Positions 35,180-44,197 of a stretch of 64,000 nt of DNA are shown here, piece by piece. Source of the stretch: Actinosynnema pretiosum (GTDB lineage: Bacteria; Actinomycetota; Actinomycetes; Mycobacteriales; Pseudonocardiaceae); assembly GCF_024171695.1 (NCBI RefSeq), contig NZ_JAMTCF010000020.1, positions 62,001-126,000 on the forward strand, in the 5' to 3' direction. Under the pieces are notes generated by a model. That model was not told the DNA's origin, did not search any database, and saw nothing but the letters and a program-made list of their open reading frames with translations. How positions within the stretch are numbered: position 1 is the stretch's first letter; the number at the start of each line of letters is the position of its first letter. The position numbers and the translations under genes were made by a program.

Positions 35180-36826
35180 ATGCGGACGCACTACCCCCGC
35201 ACCCCGCACCTGCCCTGGTCGCCGGGGAGCACTTCGGACGACGTGCGGGCGGGCGGGGTCGCGGGACTGGTCGGGCGCGAGGTCGTGGTGACCGAGAAGC
35301 TCGACGGGGAGAACACGACGCTCTACCGCGACGGCTCGCACGCCCGCTCGCTCGACTCCGCGCACCACCCGTCGCGCTCCTGGGTCAAGGGGTTGCAGGC
35401 CCGCGTCGGACCCCACCTGCCGCCGGGGTGGCGGATCTGCGGCGAGAACGTGCACGCCCGCCACTCGCTGGCCTACGACGCGCTGGACAGCTGGTTCTAC
35501 GGCTTCTCGGTGTGGGACGGCGACCGCTGCCTGTCCTGGGACGCGACCACCGAGCTCCTGCACGGCCTCGGCGTGCCCACGCCGCCGGTGCTCTACCGGG
35601 GCGACTTCAGCGAGCGCCTGCTGCGCCGGTTGCGCGTGGACACCTCGGTGCAGGAGGGGTACGTGGTGCGCGTGGTGGAGGAGTTCGACCGGGCCGACTT
35701 CGCCCACCGGGTCGCCAAGTGGGTGCGGCCCTCGCACGTGCGGACCGACGTGCACTGGATGAACGCCCCCGTGGCGCCCAACGGGTTGAGCCCGCGAGCG
35801 CTGCTGTGGGACCTGCGCTCCGGCGCGCCCGCCGACCCCGGCGCGATCGCCGCCGCCACCGGTCTGCCGGTGGACGCCGACGCGCTCGCCCGGCTCGACC
35901 CCGCCGACGCGCTCGGCGACCGCCGCCTCACCGCCGTGCTGGCCACCGCGCTGCACGCCGTCCCGCGCGCCCGCCTCGCCGCCGAGCTGGCCGCCCTGAC
36001 CGGGCTCCCGCTGTCCCGCCGCGTCGCCGACCTCGCCGGGCTGCACCGGGGGCCGCACCGCGACTTCCCCGACGAGCTGCGCCGCTCCGGGCTGCTGCGG
36101 CTGGCCACCGCCGTCGACCTCGGGGTGCTGCACACCGTGTCCGCCGCGCTCGCCCCGGACGCGCCCGCCCGCGACAACACCGCGTGGTCCGCGCTGCACG
36201 CCGACGAGCTGGGGCCGCGCCCGTTCGCCGCGCTGCGGGCCGGGCTGCTCGCCGAGAGCGGTTCCGCGCTGTGCTGGGCCGACGGCCGCGACCGGTCGAT
36301 CGAGCAGGGGCGGGTGCTGGGCGTCGAGGAGGCCGTGGCCGCCACGTGGCGGCTGCGCGGACCGCACCCCGAGCTGCTGCACCTGATCGGGCCGTCGGGA
36401 AGCGGCAAGTCGACGTTCGGGCGCGGGTGGGGCGAGCAGGTCTCGCTCGACGAGCTGCGCGCGGCGCGCGGGGACCGGTCCGACCAGTCCGCCAACGAGG
36501 CGATCGCCTACGAGGCGAGGGGATTGCTCGACGCGGCGCTCGCGCGCGGGGGTGACGTGGTGTGGGACGCCACCTCGCTGACCGACCAGCTGCGCGCGCC
36601 CGTGGACGCCGTCGCCCGCAGGCGCGGCGCGCTGCTCACCCACGTCGTCGCGCTCGTGCCCGAGCGGGTGCTCGACGCGCGCGACGCGACCCGGCCGCAC
36701 CCGGTGCCCGCCGCCGTGCGCGCCGCGCAGCTGCGCCGCTACAGCCCGCCGTACCCCTGGCAGGCGCACCGCACCTGGTACCTGGGGGAGAGCGGCGAGA
36801 TCGAGGACGACGGGGGAGAGCCCTGA
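35180..36826 (+). CDS. RNA ligase fused to a polynucleotide kinase-like domain
   Basis: 548 residues, ATG at 35180 after GGAGGGG. Residues 1-200 form an ATP-dependent RNA ligase: the nucleotidyl-lysine motif KLDGEN at 40-45 (Lys40), GEN at 88-90, EGYVVR at 159-164 and KWVRP at 180-184, equivalent to ligase motifs I, III, IV and V. Residues 205-395 are a helical domain I do not recognise. Residues 396-548 are a P-loop kinase: GPSGSGKST at 404-412, WDATS at 462-466, then VPERVLDARDATR. The protein could phosphorylate a 5'-OH end and seal RNA. Its stop overlaps the ATG of the next gene by one base. Confidence 0.85.
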   Translation: MRTHYPRTPHLPWSPGSTSDDVRAGGVAGLVGREVVVTEKLDGENTTLYRDGSHARSLDSAHHPSRSWVKGLQARVGPHLPPGWRICGENVHARHSLAYDALDSWFYGFSVWDGDRCLSWDATTELLHGLGVPTPPVLYRGDFSERLLRRLRVDTSVQEGYVVRVVEEFDRADFAHRVAKWVRPSHVRTDVHWMNAPVAPNGLSPRALLWDLRSGAPADPGAIAAATGLPVDADALARLDPADALGDRRLTAVLATALHAVPRARLAAELAALTGLPLSRRVADLAGLHRGPHRDFPDELRRSGLLRLATAVDLGVLHTVSAALAPDAPARDNTAWSALHADELGPRPFAALRAGLLAESGSALCWADGRDRSIEQGRVLGVEEAVAATWRLRGPHPELLHLIGPSGSGKSTFGRGWGEQVSLDELRAARGDRSDQSANEAIAYEARGLLDAALARGGDVVWDATSLTDQLRAPVDAVARRRGALLTHVVALVPERVLDARDATRPHPVPAAVRAAQLRRYSPPYPWQAHRTWYLGESGEIEDDGGEP

Positions 36827-39504
36827 TGCGCACCAGCGAGCAGGTCTACCACCGGGTCCGCTGGGACGCCCGGTTCGACCAGGCCCGGTTCACCTTCGGC
36901 GTCGCCCAGCGCGGGGCCGGGGTCAAGCGGGTGCCGATGGTCGTGTTCGACCCCGCCGAGGTGCCGTGGCACCGGGTGCTGTTCGTGGAGGCGGACGGCG
37001 AGGTGGTGTGGGACCGGGCTTCCGGGGTCGACCGGGTCGAGCAGTCGGCGGCCGGGCGGGTCCGGTCGGCGGGGTTGCTGCGACCGCCGTTCTTCGACGC
37101 GGGCGCGCCGCACGCGTGGCGCCCCCTCGACGGCTGGCGGCCCGGTCCGGGGACTGCCGCGCCCGGCGGCTCGCTTCGGGTGCTGACCTGGAACACGTTG
37201 TGGGACAAGTACAACTCCGACCTCGTGGACACCGCCCGGCGGCGCCCGCTGCTGCTGGCCGAGCTCCAGGTCGCGGACGCCGACGTGATCGCGCTGCAGG
37301 AGGTCGAGCCCGCGCTCGCCGCGATGCTGGCCGCCGCGCCGTGGGTGCGCGAGCGCTACGCCTTCGACACCTCGCCGACCTCGGCCGCGATCGGCGACAC
37401 CGGGTTGCTGCTGCTGAGCCGGGTCCCGGTGCGCGAGTCCGGGCGGCACGCGTTCTCCCGGCGCAAGGGACTCGCGGCGATCACGGTGGAGACCTCGGCC
37501 GGGCCGGTCGTGGTGGTGAACACGCACTTGACCAGCGACCACAGCGCGAACGGGGCGGCTCGGCGGCGGGGTGAGCTGGCCGAGGCGGCCGAGGTGCTGT
37601 CCGGTGTGGACGGTGAGGTCGTGGTGGTCGGGGACTTCAACGACGGCGGCGCGCTGCCCGCCTCCGCGCTGGGGGCCCGTGACGCGTGGGTGGAGGCTGC
37701 CGCGGGGACCGGGGCGACCTTCGACCCGGCCACGAACCCCTTGGCGGCGCTGGGATCGCTGACGGGGCGGTCCTCCCGGCTTGACCGGGTGCTGCTGCGC
37801 GGTTCGGCCCGCGTGGAGTCGGTCGCGCTGGTCGGGGACGTGCCGACGGCGGCCGGGTTGTTCGCGTCCGACCACTACGGGGTGCGGGCCGATCTCGTGC
37901 CCGGTGCGGTGGAGCGGTCTGGAGGGCTTGGCGCGCGACGGGGTTCTTCGCCAGGCCGGTTCACGAGCAGCGTGCGCACCGCCGTGGTGTGGCTGCCGCC
38001 GCAGGAGGTCATGGACGCGGTCGGACCGGTGCGCGCTGAGCACGACCGGGGCGCGGGGCGCTGGCCCGCGCACGTCACGCTGCTGTTCGGGTTCGTGCCC
38101 GAGGCGGACTTTGACGAGGCGGTCCCGCTGCTGGCGCGCGCGGTCGGGGACGTGCCGCCGTTCGACGTGCGGTTGGCGGGGGTGCGGACGTTCGGCGAGG
38201 ACGTGGTGTGGCTCGACCCCGCCGCCGACGGCGAGGAGCCCTGGCGCCTGCTGCACGCCGCGCTGGTCGCGGCTTTTCCCGGCGGCAGGAGGGAGTTCAC
38301 CCCGCACCTGACCCTGGGGCGCTCGGTGGGCGCGCTGCCCGCCGCGCGGGCGCTCGGCGAGTTCCGGGGGCGCGTGGGCGAGCTGGCCGTGGTGTCGCGG
38401 CGCGGCGCCGGGCCGATGGTGGTGCGCGCGGTCGTGCCTCTGGGCGGTGGTGAGCCGCGCTGGGTGTCCGAAGTGGACTCCGCCGAGCCGGTCGACCTGG
38501 GCGCGCGGGCCGAGGAAGTGGTGCGCTGGGCGCGGGGTGTGGGCGAGGTGCACGTGGTCGGCTCGCGGGCCACCGGGTGCGCGCTGCCCGACGCCGACCT
38601 CGACCTGGTCGCGGTCGTCCCCGGTGAACCCGGACGGCTGCCGGGGCCGTGGGCGCCGCCGGGCGCGGTGGACGTGCGCGTGGTCAACGGGGCGCGTGGG
38701 CCTGGGGTGCGCGCGGTCGTGGAACCGGGGCTGGGCGTGGACATCGCGGTCGTCGGCAGCGGCGTGGTGCCGGTGGGCGAGGCGGTGGCGCGGCGCGCCG
38801 AGACCGGTGGCGAGGTGGCGCTCGGCGCGGTCGGCGACGTCGAGGCGATCCGCGCAGCCGTGAGCGGGTTCGAGGAGCGCTTCACCGCGCTGGCGCGCGA
38901 GGTCAAGGCGTGGGCGCGGCTGAAGGGACTGGACTCGGCGCCGTTCGGCGGGCTGCCCGGCGTGGCGTGGGCGGTGCTGGCGGCGGTGAGCGCGCGGGAG
39001 GCCGACGACGACCCGCTGACGCACTTCTTCGGCACGTGGGCGGCCTGGGACTGGCGGCGCGCGGTGTCCTTGGACGGTGACGCCGGACCCGCGCGCGGGG
39101 CGATGACCGTGCTGACGCCCGGTTTCCCGGCGCGCGACTGCGCCGAGCAGGTCGGCGAGGACTTCCTGGAGCTGCTGACCGCCGAGCTGTACCGGGCGTG
39201 GGAGTTCCCCGAGAGCAGGCGGGAGCGGCCCGAGCTGCACCGCAGGCACCGGGCGTGGGCGATCGCGCGCGCCGACGACGCCGGGCGGTTGCGCGGGCGG
39301 GTGCGGGTGCTGCTGGACCTGCTGGCCGAGGCGGGCGCACCCGACGCCCACGCCTGGCCGCGTCCGGTCGGCGGCGGGTTCGCCGTGGGGCTGGGACGGA
39401 CGCCGCCGGACGCGGTGGAGCTGGCCAGGGTCGCGGGGGAGTGGGCGGTCGGGTTGCGCGGTGGGAGCCTGCGGTGGCACGACGGCGGTGAGCTGGAGGT
39501 GTAG
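36826..39504 (+). CDS. Multidomain RNA-repair protein: DUF504/MJ1316 - EEP nuclease - 2H phosphoesterase - nucleotidyltransferase
   Basis: 892 residues. Residues 6-75 form a DUF504/MJ1316 RNA-end domain (VYHRVRWD, FDPAEVPWHRVLFVEADGEVVWDR). Residues 116-358 are an endonuclease/exonuclease/phosphatase domain: WNTLW at 122-126, LQEVE at 157-161, NTHL with His234, GDFND with Asp270 and Asn272, SDH at 348-350. Residues 385-540 are a 2H phosphoesterase with HVT at 416-418 and HLT at 494-496. From about 560 there is a nucleotidyltransferase with GSRATG from 579 and DLD at 591-593, followed by a poly(A)-polymerase-like helical region. Together these could recognise, trim, open cyclic phosphates on and extend RNA ends. 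It is coupled to the ligase-kinase gene. Confidence 0.87.
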   Translation: MRTSEQVYHRVRWDARFDQARFTFGVAQRGAGVKRVPMVVFDPAEVPWHRVLFVEADGEVVWDRASGVDRVEQSAAGRVRSAGLLRPPFFDAGAPHAWRPLDGWRPGPGTAAPGGSLRVLTWNTLWDKYNSDLVDTARRRPLLLAELQVADADVIALQEVEPALAAMLAAAPWVRERYAFDTSPTSAAIGDTGLLLLSRVPVRESGRHAFSRRKGLAAITVETSAGPVVVVNTHLTSDHSANGAARRRGELAEAAEVLSGVDGEVVVVGDFNDGGALPASALGARDAWVEAAAGTGATFDPATNPLAALGSLTGRSSRLDRVLLRGSARVESVALVGDVPTAAGLFASDHYGVRADLVPGAVERSGGLGARRGSSPGRFTSSVRTAVVWLPPQEVMDAVGPVRAEHDRGAGRWPAHVTLLFGFVPEADFDEAVPLLARAVGDVPPFDVRLAGVRTFGEDVVWLDPAADGEEPWRLLHAALVAAFPGGRREFTPHLTLGRSVGALPAARALGEFRGRVGELAVVSRRGAGPMVVRAVVPLGGGEPRWVSEVDSAEPVDLGARAEEVVRWARGVGEVHVVGSRATGCALPDADLDLVAVVPGEPGRLPGPWAPPGAVDVRVVNGARGPGVRAVVEPGLGVDIAVVGSGVVPVGEAVARRAETGGEVALGAVGDVEAIRAAVSGFEERFTALAREVKAWARLKGLDSAPFGGLPGVAWAVLAAVSAREADDDPLTHFFGTWAAWDWRRAVSLDGDAGPARGAMTVLTPGFPARDCAEQVGEDFLELLTAELYRAWEFPESRRERPELHRRHRAWAIARADDAGRLRGRVRVLLDLLAEAGAPDAHAWPRPVGGGFAVGLGRTPPDAVELARVAGEWAVGLRGGSLRWHDGGELEV

Positions 39505-39509
39505 CCGCC

Positions 39510-39971
39510 TCAGTCCAGGCAGAACTCGTTGCCCTCCGGGTCGGCCACCACGATGAACCCGGTCTCCAGCGGTGGCGCGGGATCGGTGCGGCCGAGTCGG
39601 GTCCCGCCCAGCGCCACGACCCGCGCGCACTCGGCCTCCAGCGCGGCCATCCGCTCCGCGCCGCGCAGCTCGGGGGCGACGCGCACGTCCAGGTGCACCC
39701 GGTTCTTCACCACCTTGTCCTCGGGCACCCGCTGGAAGAACAGCCTCGGCCCGCGCCCCTCCGGGTCCTCGATGGCGGACCGGGTGTCGCGCTCGGACTC
39801 CGGGACGCCGATCCGGGCCAGGAACTCGTCCCAGGCCTGGAGGGGGTCGGCGCCCTCCGGCACGTCCACGCCCGGCGGGCCGGGGTGGACGTAGCCGAGG
39901 ACCTCGCGCCAGAACGTGGAGAGCGCTCTGGGGGAGCGGCAGTCGAAGGTGATCTGGACGTCGCGGCTCAT
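39510..39971 (-). CDS. VOC-family (glyoxalase-like) protein
   Basis: 153 residues from ATG at 39971. Two beta-alpha-beta-beta-beta modules are visible: VQITFDCRSPRALSTFWREVLGY at the start, then VKNRVHLDVRVAPELRGAERMAALEAECARVVALGG and FIVVADPEGNEFCLD. The DPEGNEFC ending is typical of vicinal oxygen chelate proteins of the Glyoxalase_6 type. They bind metals or sequester small molecules; the substrate is unknown. It overlaps the DinB-like gene by 4 bases (ATGA). Confidence 0.88.
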   Translation of the reverse strand: MSRDVQITFDCRSPRALSTFWREVLGYVHPGPPGVDVPEGADPLQAWDEFLARIGVPESERDTRSAIEDPEGRGPRLFFQRVPEDKVVKNRVHLDVRVAPELRGAERMAALEAECARVVALGGTRLGRTDPAPPLETGFIVVADPEGNEFCLD

Positions 39972-40537
39972 CGGTGCGTCCCGGTGTGGTGGTGGAGGTC
40001 GCGCAGCAGGCAGACCTCGGACAGGTGGTGGATCAGCTCGCGCTGGATGTGCAGGACGAGGTCGGCCATGGGGCGCTCCGGGAACGCTGGCTCTCTTTCG
40101 CCGACGGGGGTGGCCAGCGCGGTCTCGTCCAACTCGCGCACGCCTGCCGTCCAGCGCTCCAGCTGGGTTTCCAGCTGTTCCAGGGCGCCGGCTGCGGTGC
40201 CCGCGTAGTCCCAGGTCTCGTAGGAGGCCGGGGGTGCGCCGAAGTGGACCGCGTTGCGCATGGCGAGGACGCCGACGATGACGTGGCCGAGTCGCCAGGA
40301 GGCGGTGGTGAACGGGGGTGGGGCGGGCTGGGGGAACGCGAAGTCGATGGTGAAGTCGCCGGTTCCGGCCTGGAGGGGAGCTGAGGACGTGCCGCGCGGG
40401 CGCACGCTCCAGGCGTTCGGGGTGGGGGACCAGGAGTACTCGGCGTCGGTGAGGTCGGAGAGCCTGGGCCTGAGCTGGTGCTCCCAGTGGAACTCCCACT
40501 GGTCGCGCAGGGTCAGGTTCCAGTCGAGTTCGGGCAT
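39968..40537 (-). CDS. DinB-like protein (mycothiol-dependent enzyme type)
   Basis: 189 residues from ATG at 40537. It has the four-helix DinB layout: RDQWEFHWEHQLRPRLSDLTDAEYSWSPTPNAWSVRP near the start, ASWRLGHVIVGVLAMRNAVHFG in the middle, and VLHIQRELIHHLSEVCLLRDL at the end, giving candidate metal-binding histidines. In actinobacteria many such proteins are metal-dependent thiol transferases using mycothiol, a plausible but unproven role here. The downstream VOC gene is coupled by ATGA, so the two are probably one operon. Confidence 0.82.
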   Translation of the reverse strand: MPELDWNLTLRDQWEFHWEHQLRPRLSDLTDAEYSWSPTPNAWSVRPRGTSSAPLQAGTGDFTIDFAFPQPAPPPFTTASWRLGHVIVGVLAMRNAVHFGAPPASYETWDYAGTAAGALEQLETQLERWTAGVRELDETALATPVGEREPAFPERPMADLVLHIQRELIHHLSEVCLLRDLHHHTGTHR

Positions 40538-41192
40538 GACGCACACCTTGGCAGTGAACGCGGACAGGTGCTGTCCTCGTTGCTCTGGAGAAGTTCACCC
40601 TTTTGGGAGCTTGCGTGGGAGGTGGTAGGGGACTTGGGGGATCACTAAAATTATGAAGTGTTCGGCGGGGTGATGGTTCGGGTGCTGTCGGGTGCGGTGC
40701 GGTGCGGTCGGCGAGGCGACTGCAGCCGGTCCAGTCGGTGGAGTGGGCGTGGTTGTGCGATGGGTGAAACAGCCGTGTCGGGGTACGCCCAGCGGTGGGA
40801 TCGGTGCTGTTGTTACGGGCAGCGGGCTCGGTGTGGTTGGAGAGGTAGGCGGGTTCGCCGGGGTCGGAACGGCGGGCGTGGTCGGAACGGCGGGCGGAGG
40901 TGGTGCGGTAGGCGGAGGTGGTGCGTGGGTGTGGTGGGCCTGACGGTCGATCCGTTGTGAGGACGGTGCGCCGTGGGGCAGGTGGCTGACGTCGGAATTG
41001 CGTGCGGCGGGCTTCGAGTGAGGTCGACTTGAGGCGCAAGCGCGTGATGCTGACCGGTGGCCGGGAGGTGTGCGTGCCGTTCCGGTACCTGAGTGCGGAC
41101 GACCGCGTCGGGCTGAACTGCACGGGGTAGCCCGCCGTGGATGCCTGCTACGTGTTGGACAGTTAGCGGGTGGCTTGCGCGGGGTGGGGTGG
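40538..41192. other. 655-bp gene-free stretch with a possible small remnant ORF
   Basis: It has an AT-rich spot at about 40637-40656 (ggggatcactaaaattatg), then a G-rich, repetitive part to about 40945. At 41002-41130 on the plus strand a 42-codon frame from GTG reads LRRKRVMLTGGREVCVPFR in its middle with good codon bias; it may be the tail of a lost gene. The family is not recognised. It is convergent with lutC. Confidence 0.3.
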
Positions 41193-42035
41193 TTACACGA
41201 TCACCACGTCTAGTCGTCTGGGGCCGTGCACGCCTTCGACGCGTTCCAGTTCGATGTCGCTGGTTGCGGATGGGCCGCTGATCCACGTTTGGGTGCGCAC
41301 GCCGGTCAGTTCCGCGACCGCGTCCGGCACGCCCATCACCACCTGGGCTCGGCGCACCACGACCACGTGGTGGTCCGGTACCAGGGTCCACGCGCGTTCG
41401 GCTTGGTCCGGGGCGTCGTGGTCCAGCACGATGGTGCCCGTTTCCGCTACCGCGACCCGGCAGCAGGTCACCACCGCGTCCACCTCGCGCAGGTCGGCTA
41501 GGCCTGCGACCTCGCGGGTCGCGTCGGGCAGCCAGTCCTGCGGGACGCCTGGGGCGGCTAGGACCTTGCCGGTCACCAGGGACGCCAGGGTTTCGGGGAG
41601 GGTGGTCGGGGACGTGAAGGTCACGGTCGCGCGGTAGTCGCGCAGGCGTTCGGCCAGCAGGTCCACGTCTCCTGGGCCCCGTTCGCCTGCCTTGCGGTAG
41701 GTGCGGGGCGCCTCGGCGGGCGCGGGCTTGTCGCGTAGGGCTGCGCGGATTCTGGCCAGGACCTCTGCGCGGGCCGAGCCCTGTGCTGAACCTGAGGTCT
41801 GTGCTGAACCTGCACCTGAGCCCGGTGCTGAAGCCGTTCCGGCCGAACCTGTTCTGCTTGCACCAGTTCCGCTCGATCCTGCCCCACCGGAACCGGTCCC
41901 GCCTGCACCTGTGCTTGCCCCGCCTGCACCGGGTCCGTCCGTGTTCGTCCTGCCTGCGCCGGTTTCGTCCGACCCCGCCCCGCGCGAACCCGTCCCGTCC
42001 ACGCCCGTCCCGTTCGCGCTCCGTCCACCGCTCAC
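41193..42035 (-). CDS. lutC: LutC-like LUD-domain protein with a long Gly/Ser/Thr linker
   Basis: 280 residues from GTG at 42035, which overlaps the lutB stop (GTGA). Residues 1-88 are almost entirely Gly, Ser, Thr and Ala with scattered charged residues. The LUD domain follows: ARAEVLARIRAALRDK, VDAVVTCCRVAVAETGTIVLDHD, RAWTLVPDHHVVVVRRAQVV and SGPSATSDIELERVEGVHGPR, the standard LutC end. LutC works with LutA and LutB in oxidation of L-lactate to pyruvate. The N-terminal extension is not part of ordinary LutC; the encoding DNA is repetitive (about 41770-42035). Confidence 0.88.
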   Translation of the reverse strand: MSGGRSANGTGVDGTGSRGAGSDETGAGRTNTDGPGAGGASTGAGGTGSGGAGSSGTGASRTGSAGTASAPGSGAGSAQTSGSAQGSARAEVLARIRAALRDKPAPAEAPRTYRKAGERGPGDVDLLAERLRDYRATVTFTSPTTLPETLASLVTGKVLAAPGVPQDWLPDATREVAGLADLREVDAVVTCCRVAVAETGTIVLDHDAPDQAERAWTLVPDHHVVVVRRAQVVMGVPDAVAELTGVRTQTWISGPSATSDIELERVEGVHGPRRLDVVIV

Positions 42036-43450
42036 CGCGACTCCCACCAGTCCTGGAACGTCTGCTCCGGCGGTCTGGGCAGGTCGCGGGTGTCCGTCCA
42101 CGCTGCCAGTGGTGGGGGCATTCGGCCGATCACGCCGCGCCTGCCGCCCAGGAGCCTGCCCAGCCTGCCCGCGCGCAGGAACCTGCGCCATCGGGTCGGT
42201 GACGTCATCGCCCACGCCAGGCCGCGCATCGCCGTCGACTCCGCCGTCACCGGTTTCGCGCGCACCACCCGTTCGCGCAAGTGCACCAGCATCGACGGGA
42301 TGTCGATCGCCACCGGGCAGACGTCGTAGCAGACCCCGCACAGCGAGGACGCGTACGGCAGCGTCGGGTTCCGGTCCACGCCGGTCAGCTGCGGCGACAG
42401 CACCGCGCCGATCGGGCCGGGGTAGGTCGAGCCGTACGCGTGGCCGCCCGCGCGCTCGTACACCGGGCACGAGTTCAGGCACGCCGAGCACCGGATGCAG
42501 CGCAGCGCGGCCCGTCCGTCCGGGTCCGCCAGGGTCGCGGTGCGGCCGTTGTCCACCAGCACCACGTGCGCGGTCTGGCCCTCGGTCGGGCCGGTCCACA
42601 CCGACGTGTAGGGGTTCATCCGCTCGCCGGTGGACGAGCGCGGCAGCAGTTGCAGGAAGACCTCCAGGTCCTGCCACCTCGGCACCAGCTTCTCCACGCC
42701 CACCACGCTGATCAGGGTGCGCGGCAGCGTCAGGCACATCCGGCCGTTGCCCTCCGACTCCACCACGACCAGCGCGCCGGTCTCGGCCACCGCGAAGTTC
42801 GCCCCCGACACCGCCACGTCCACCGTCATGAACTTGCGCCGCAGGTGGGCGCGCGCCGCCTCGGCCAGGGCGCGCGGGTCGTCGGTCAGCGCGGGGTCCA
42901 CGTCCGGCATCTCGCGCAGGAACAAATCCCGGATCTCGGACCGGTTGCGGTGGATAGCGGGCACCAGGATGTGGCTGGACCGGTCCTCGCCCAGCTGCAC
43001 GATCAGCTCGGCCAGGTCCGTCTCCACCGCGCTGATCCCGGCTTCCGCGAGCGCCTCGTTCAACCCGATCTCGGCCGTCGCCATCGACTTGACCTTGATC
43101 ACCTCGCGGCTGCCGGTGGCCGCGACCAGGTCGGTGACGATCCGGTTGGCCTCCTCGGCGTCGCGCGCCCAGTGCACGGTCGTGCCGCGCTCGGTCAGCT
43201 CCTGCTCCAATCGCAGCAGGTGGGTGTCCAGGTCGGCCAGCACCTCGTCCTTGATCGCCGCACCGGCCGCGCGCAACCCGGCCCAGTCCGGCAGCTCGGC
43301 GACCACCCGCGCCCGCTTCGCGCGGATCGTGCCGGTGGCCTTGCCGAGGTTGCGGCGCAGCTGCGCGTTCCCCAGCGCCTCGCGCGCGGCGCGCGGGAAC
43401 GGCTCGCCGGTCAGGTTGCCGGTGCCGCCGGGCATCCCCAGGAACGTCAC
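42032..43450 (-). CDS. lutB: LutB-like iron-sulfur protein of L-lactate oxidation
   Basis: 472 residues from GTG at 43450, overlapping the lutA stop (GTGA). The N-terminal two-thirds are a LUD domain (EVIKVKSMATAEIGLNEAL, SGANFAVAETGALVVVESEGN). A ferredoxin-like part follows with two cysteine clusters: Cys318, 321, 324 and 328 in CIRCSACLNSCP, and Cys371, 374 and 378 in CGVCYDVCP, which should hold two [4Fe-4S] centres. DIPSMLVHLRERVV is the usual tail motif. The protein passes electrons from lactate within the LutABC complex. Confidence 0.94.
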   Translation of the reverse strand: MTFLGMPGGTGNLTGEPFPRAAREALGNAQLRRNLGKATGTIRAKRARVVAELPDWAGLRAAGAAIKDEVLADLDTHLLRLEQELTERGTTVHWARDAEEANRIVTDLVAATGSREVIKVKSMATAEIGLNEALAEAGISAVETDLAELIVQLGEDRSSHILVPAIHRNRSEIRDLFLREMPDVDPALTDDPRALAEAARAHLRRKFMTVDVAVSGANFAVAETGALVVVESEGNGRMCLTLPRTLISVVGVEKLVPRWQDLEVFLQLLPRSSTGERMNPYTSVWTGPTEGQTAHVVLVDNGRTATLADPDGRAALRCIRCSACLNSCPVYERAGGHAYGSTYPGPIGAVLSPQLTGVDRNPTLPYASSLCGVCYDVCPVAIDIPSMLVHLRERVVRAKPVTAESTAMRGLAWAMTSPTRWRRFLRAGRLGRLLGGRRGVIGRMPPPLAAWTDTRDLPRPPEQTFQDWWESR

Positions 43451-44178
43451 CGCGCCACCCCCGCCAGCACCTCGGCCAGGTGCAGCGCCCTGGTCCCGCT
43501 GCGCAACCGGGACAGCCCGCCGCCGATGTGCATCAGGCACGACGAGTCGCCCGCCGTGAGCACCTTCGCGCCGGTCGACAGCACCGCGCTCATCTTGTCC
43601 GCCAGCATCGCCGTTGACGTCTCCGAGTTCTTCAGCGCGAACGTCCCGCCGAACCCGCAGCACGTCTCCGCGCCGGGCAGCTCCACCAGGTCGATGCCGC
43701 GCACCTCGCGCAGCAGCCGCAGCGGCTTGTCGCCGACGCCGAGCACGCGCAGCGAGTGGCACGTCGGGTGGTACGTCACCCGGTGGGGGAAGTACGCGCC
43801 CACGTCCGTCACGCCCAGCACGTCGACCAGGAACTCCGACAGCTCGTAGGTGCGCCCGGCGACCTCCTCGGCCCGCTCGGCGAGCCGCGCGTGCCCGTGC
43901 TGGGCGGCGACCTTCGCGTGCTGGTGCCGGATCGACCCCGCGCACGACCCCGACGGCGCGACCACCACGTCCGCCTCGGCGAACGCCCGCACGTGGTTGC
44001 GGATCACCGGCACGGCCTGCTCGGCGTACCCGGTGTTGACGTGCATCTGCCCGCAGCAGGTCTGACCGCGCGGCACGACGACCTCGTGCCCCAACCGCTC
44101 CAGCAGTGCTGCGGTCGCCTTGCCCACCTGGGGGAACAGGCCGTCCACCAGGCACGTGACGAACAGCGCGACTCTCAC
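43447..44178 (-). CDS. lutA: LutA-like (CCG domain) protein of L-lactate oxidation
   Basis: 243 residues from GTG at 44178. Two CCG domains are visible: TCCGQMHVNTGYAEQA with Cys41-Cys42, and ETCCGFGGTFALKN with Cys173-Cys174, each preceded by a lone conserved cysteine (VTCLVDGLFP; TYHPTCHSLR). CCG domains bind iron-sulfur clusters in LutA, heterodisulfide reductase and glycolate oxidase subunits. It is the first gene of lutABC and is transcribed away from a GntR-type regulator gene, with two identical palindromes between them. Confidence 0.94.
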   Translation of the reverse strand: MRVALFVTCLVDGLFPQVGKATAALLERLGHEVVVPRGQTCCGQMHVNTGYAEQAVPVIRNHVRAFAEADVVVAPSGSCAGSIRHQHAKVAAQHGHARLAERAEEVAGRTYELSEFLVDVLGVTDVGAYFPHRVTYHPTCHSLRVLGVGDKPLRLLREVRGIDLVELPGAETCCGFGGTFALKNSETSTAMLADKMSAVLSTGAKVLTAGDSSCLMHIGGGLSRLRSGTRALHLAEVLAGVAR

Positions 44179-44197
44179 CCCAGGCACCGTAGCCTGT

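Noticed and set aside
40658..40960. A 100-codon plus-strand ORF
   Set aside because: The product is Arg/Gly/Cys-rich repeat text from a G-rich stretch, with no start signal or domain.
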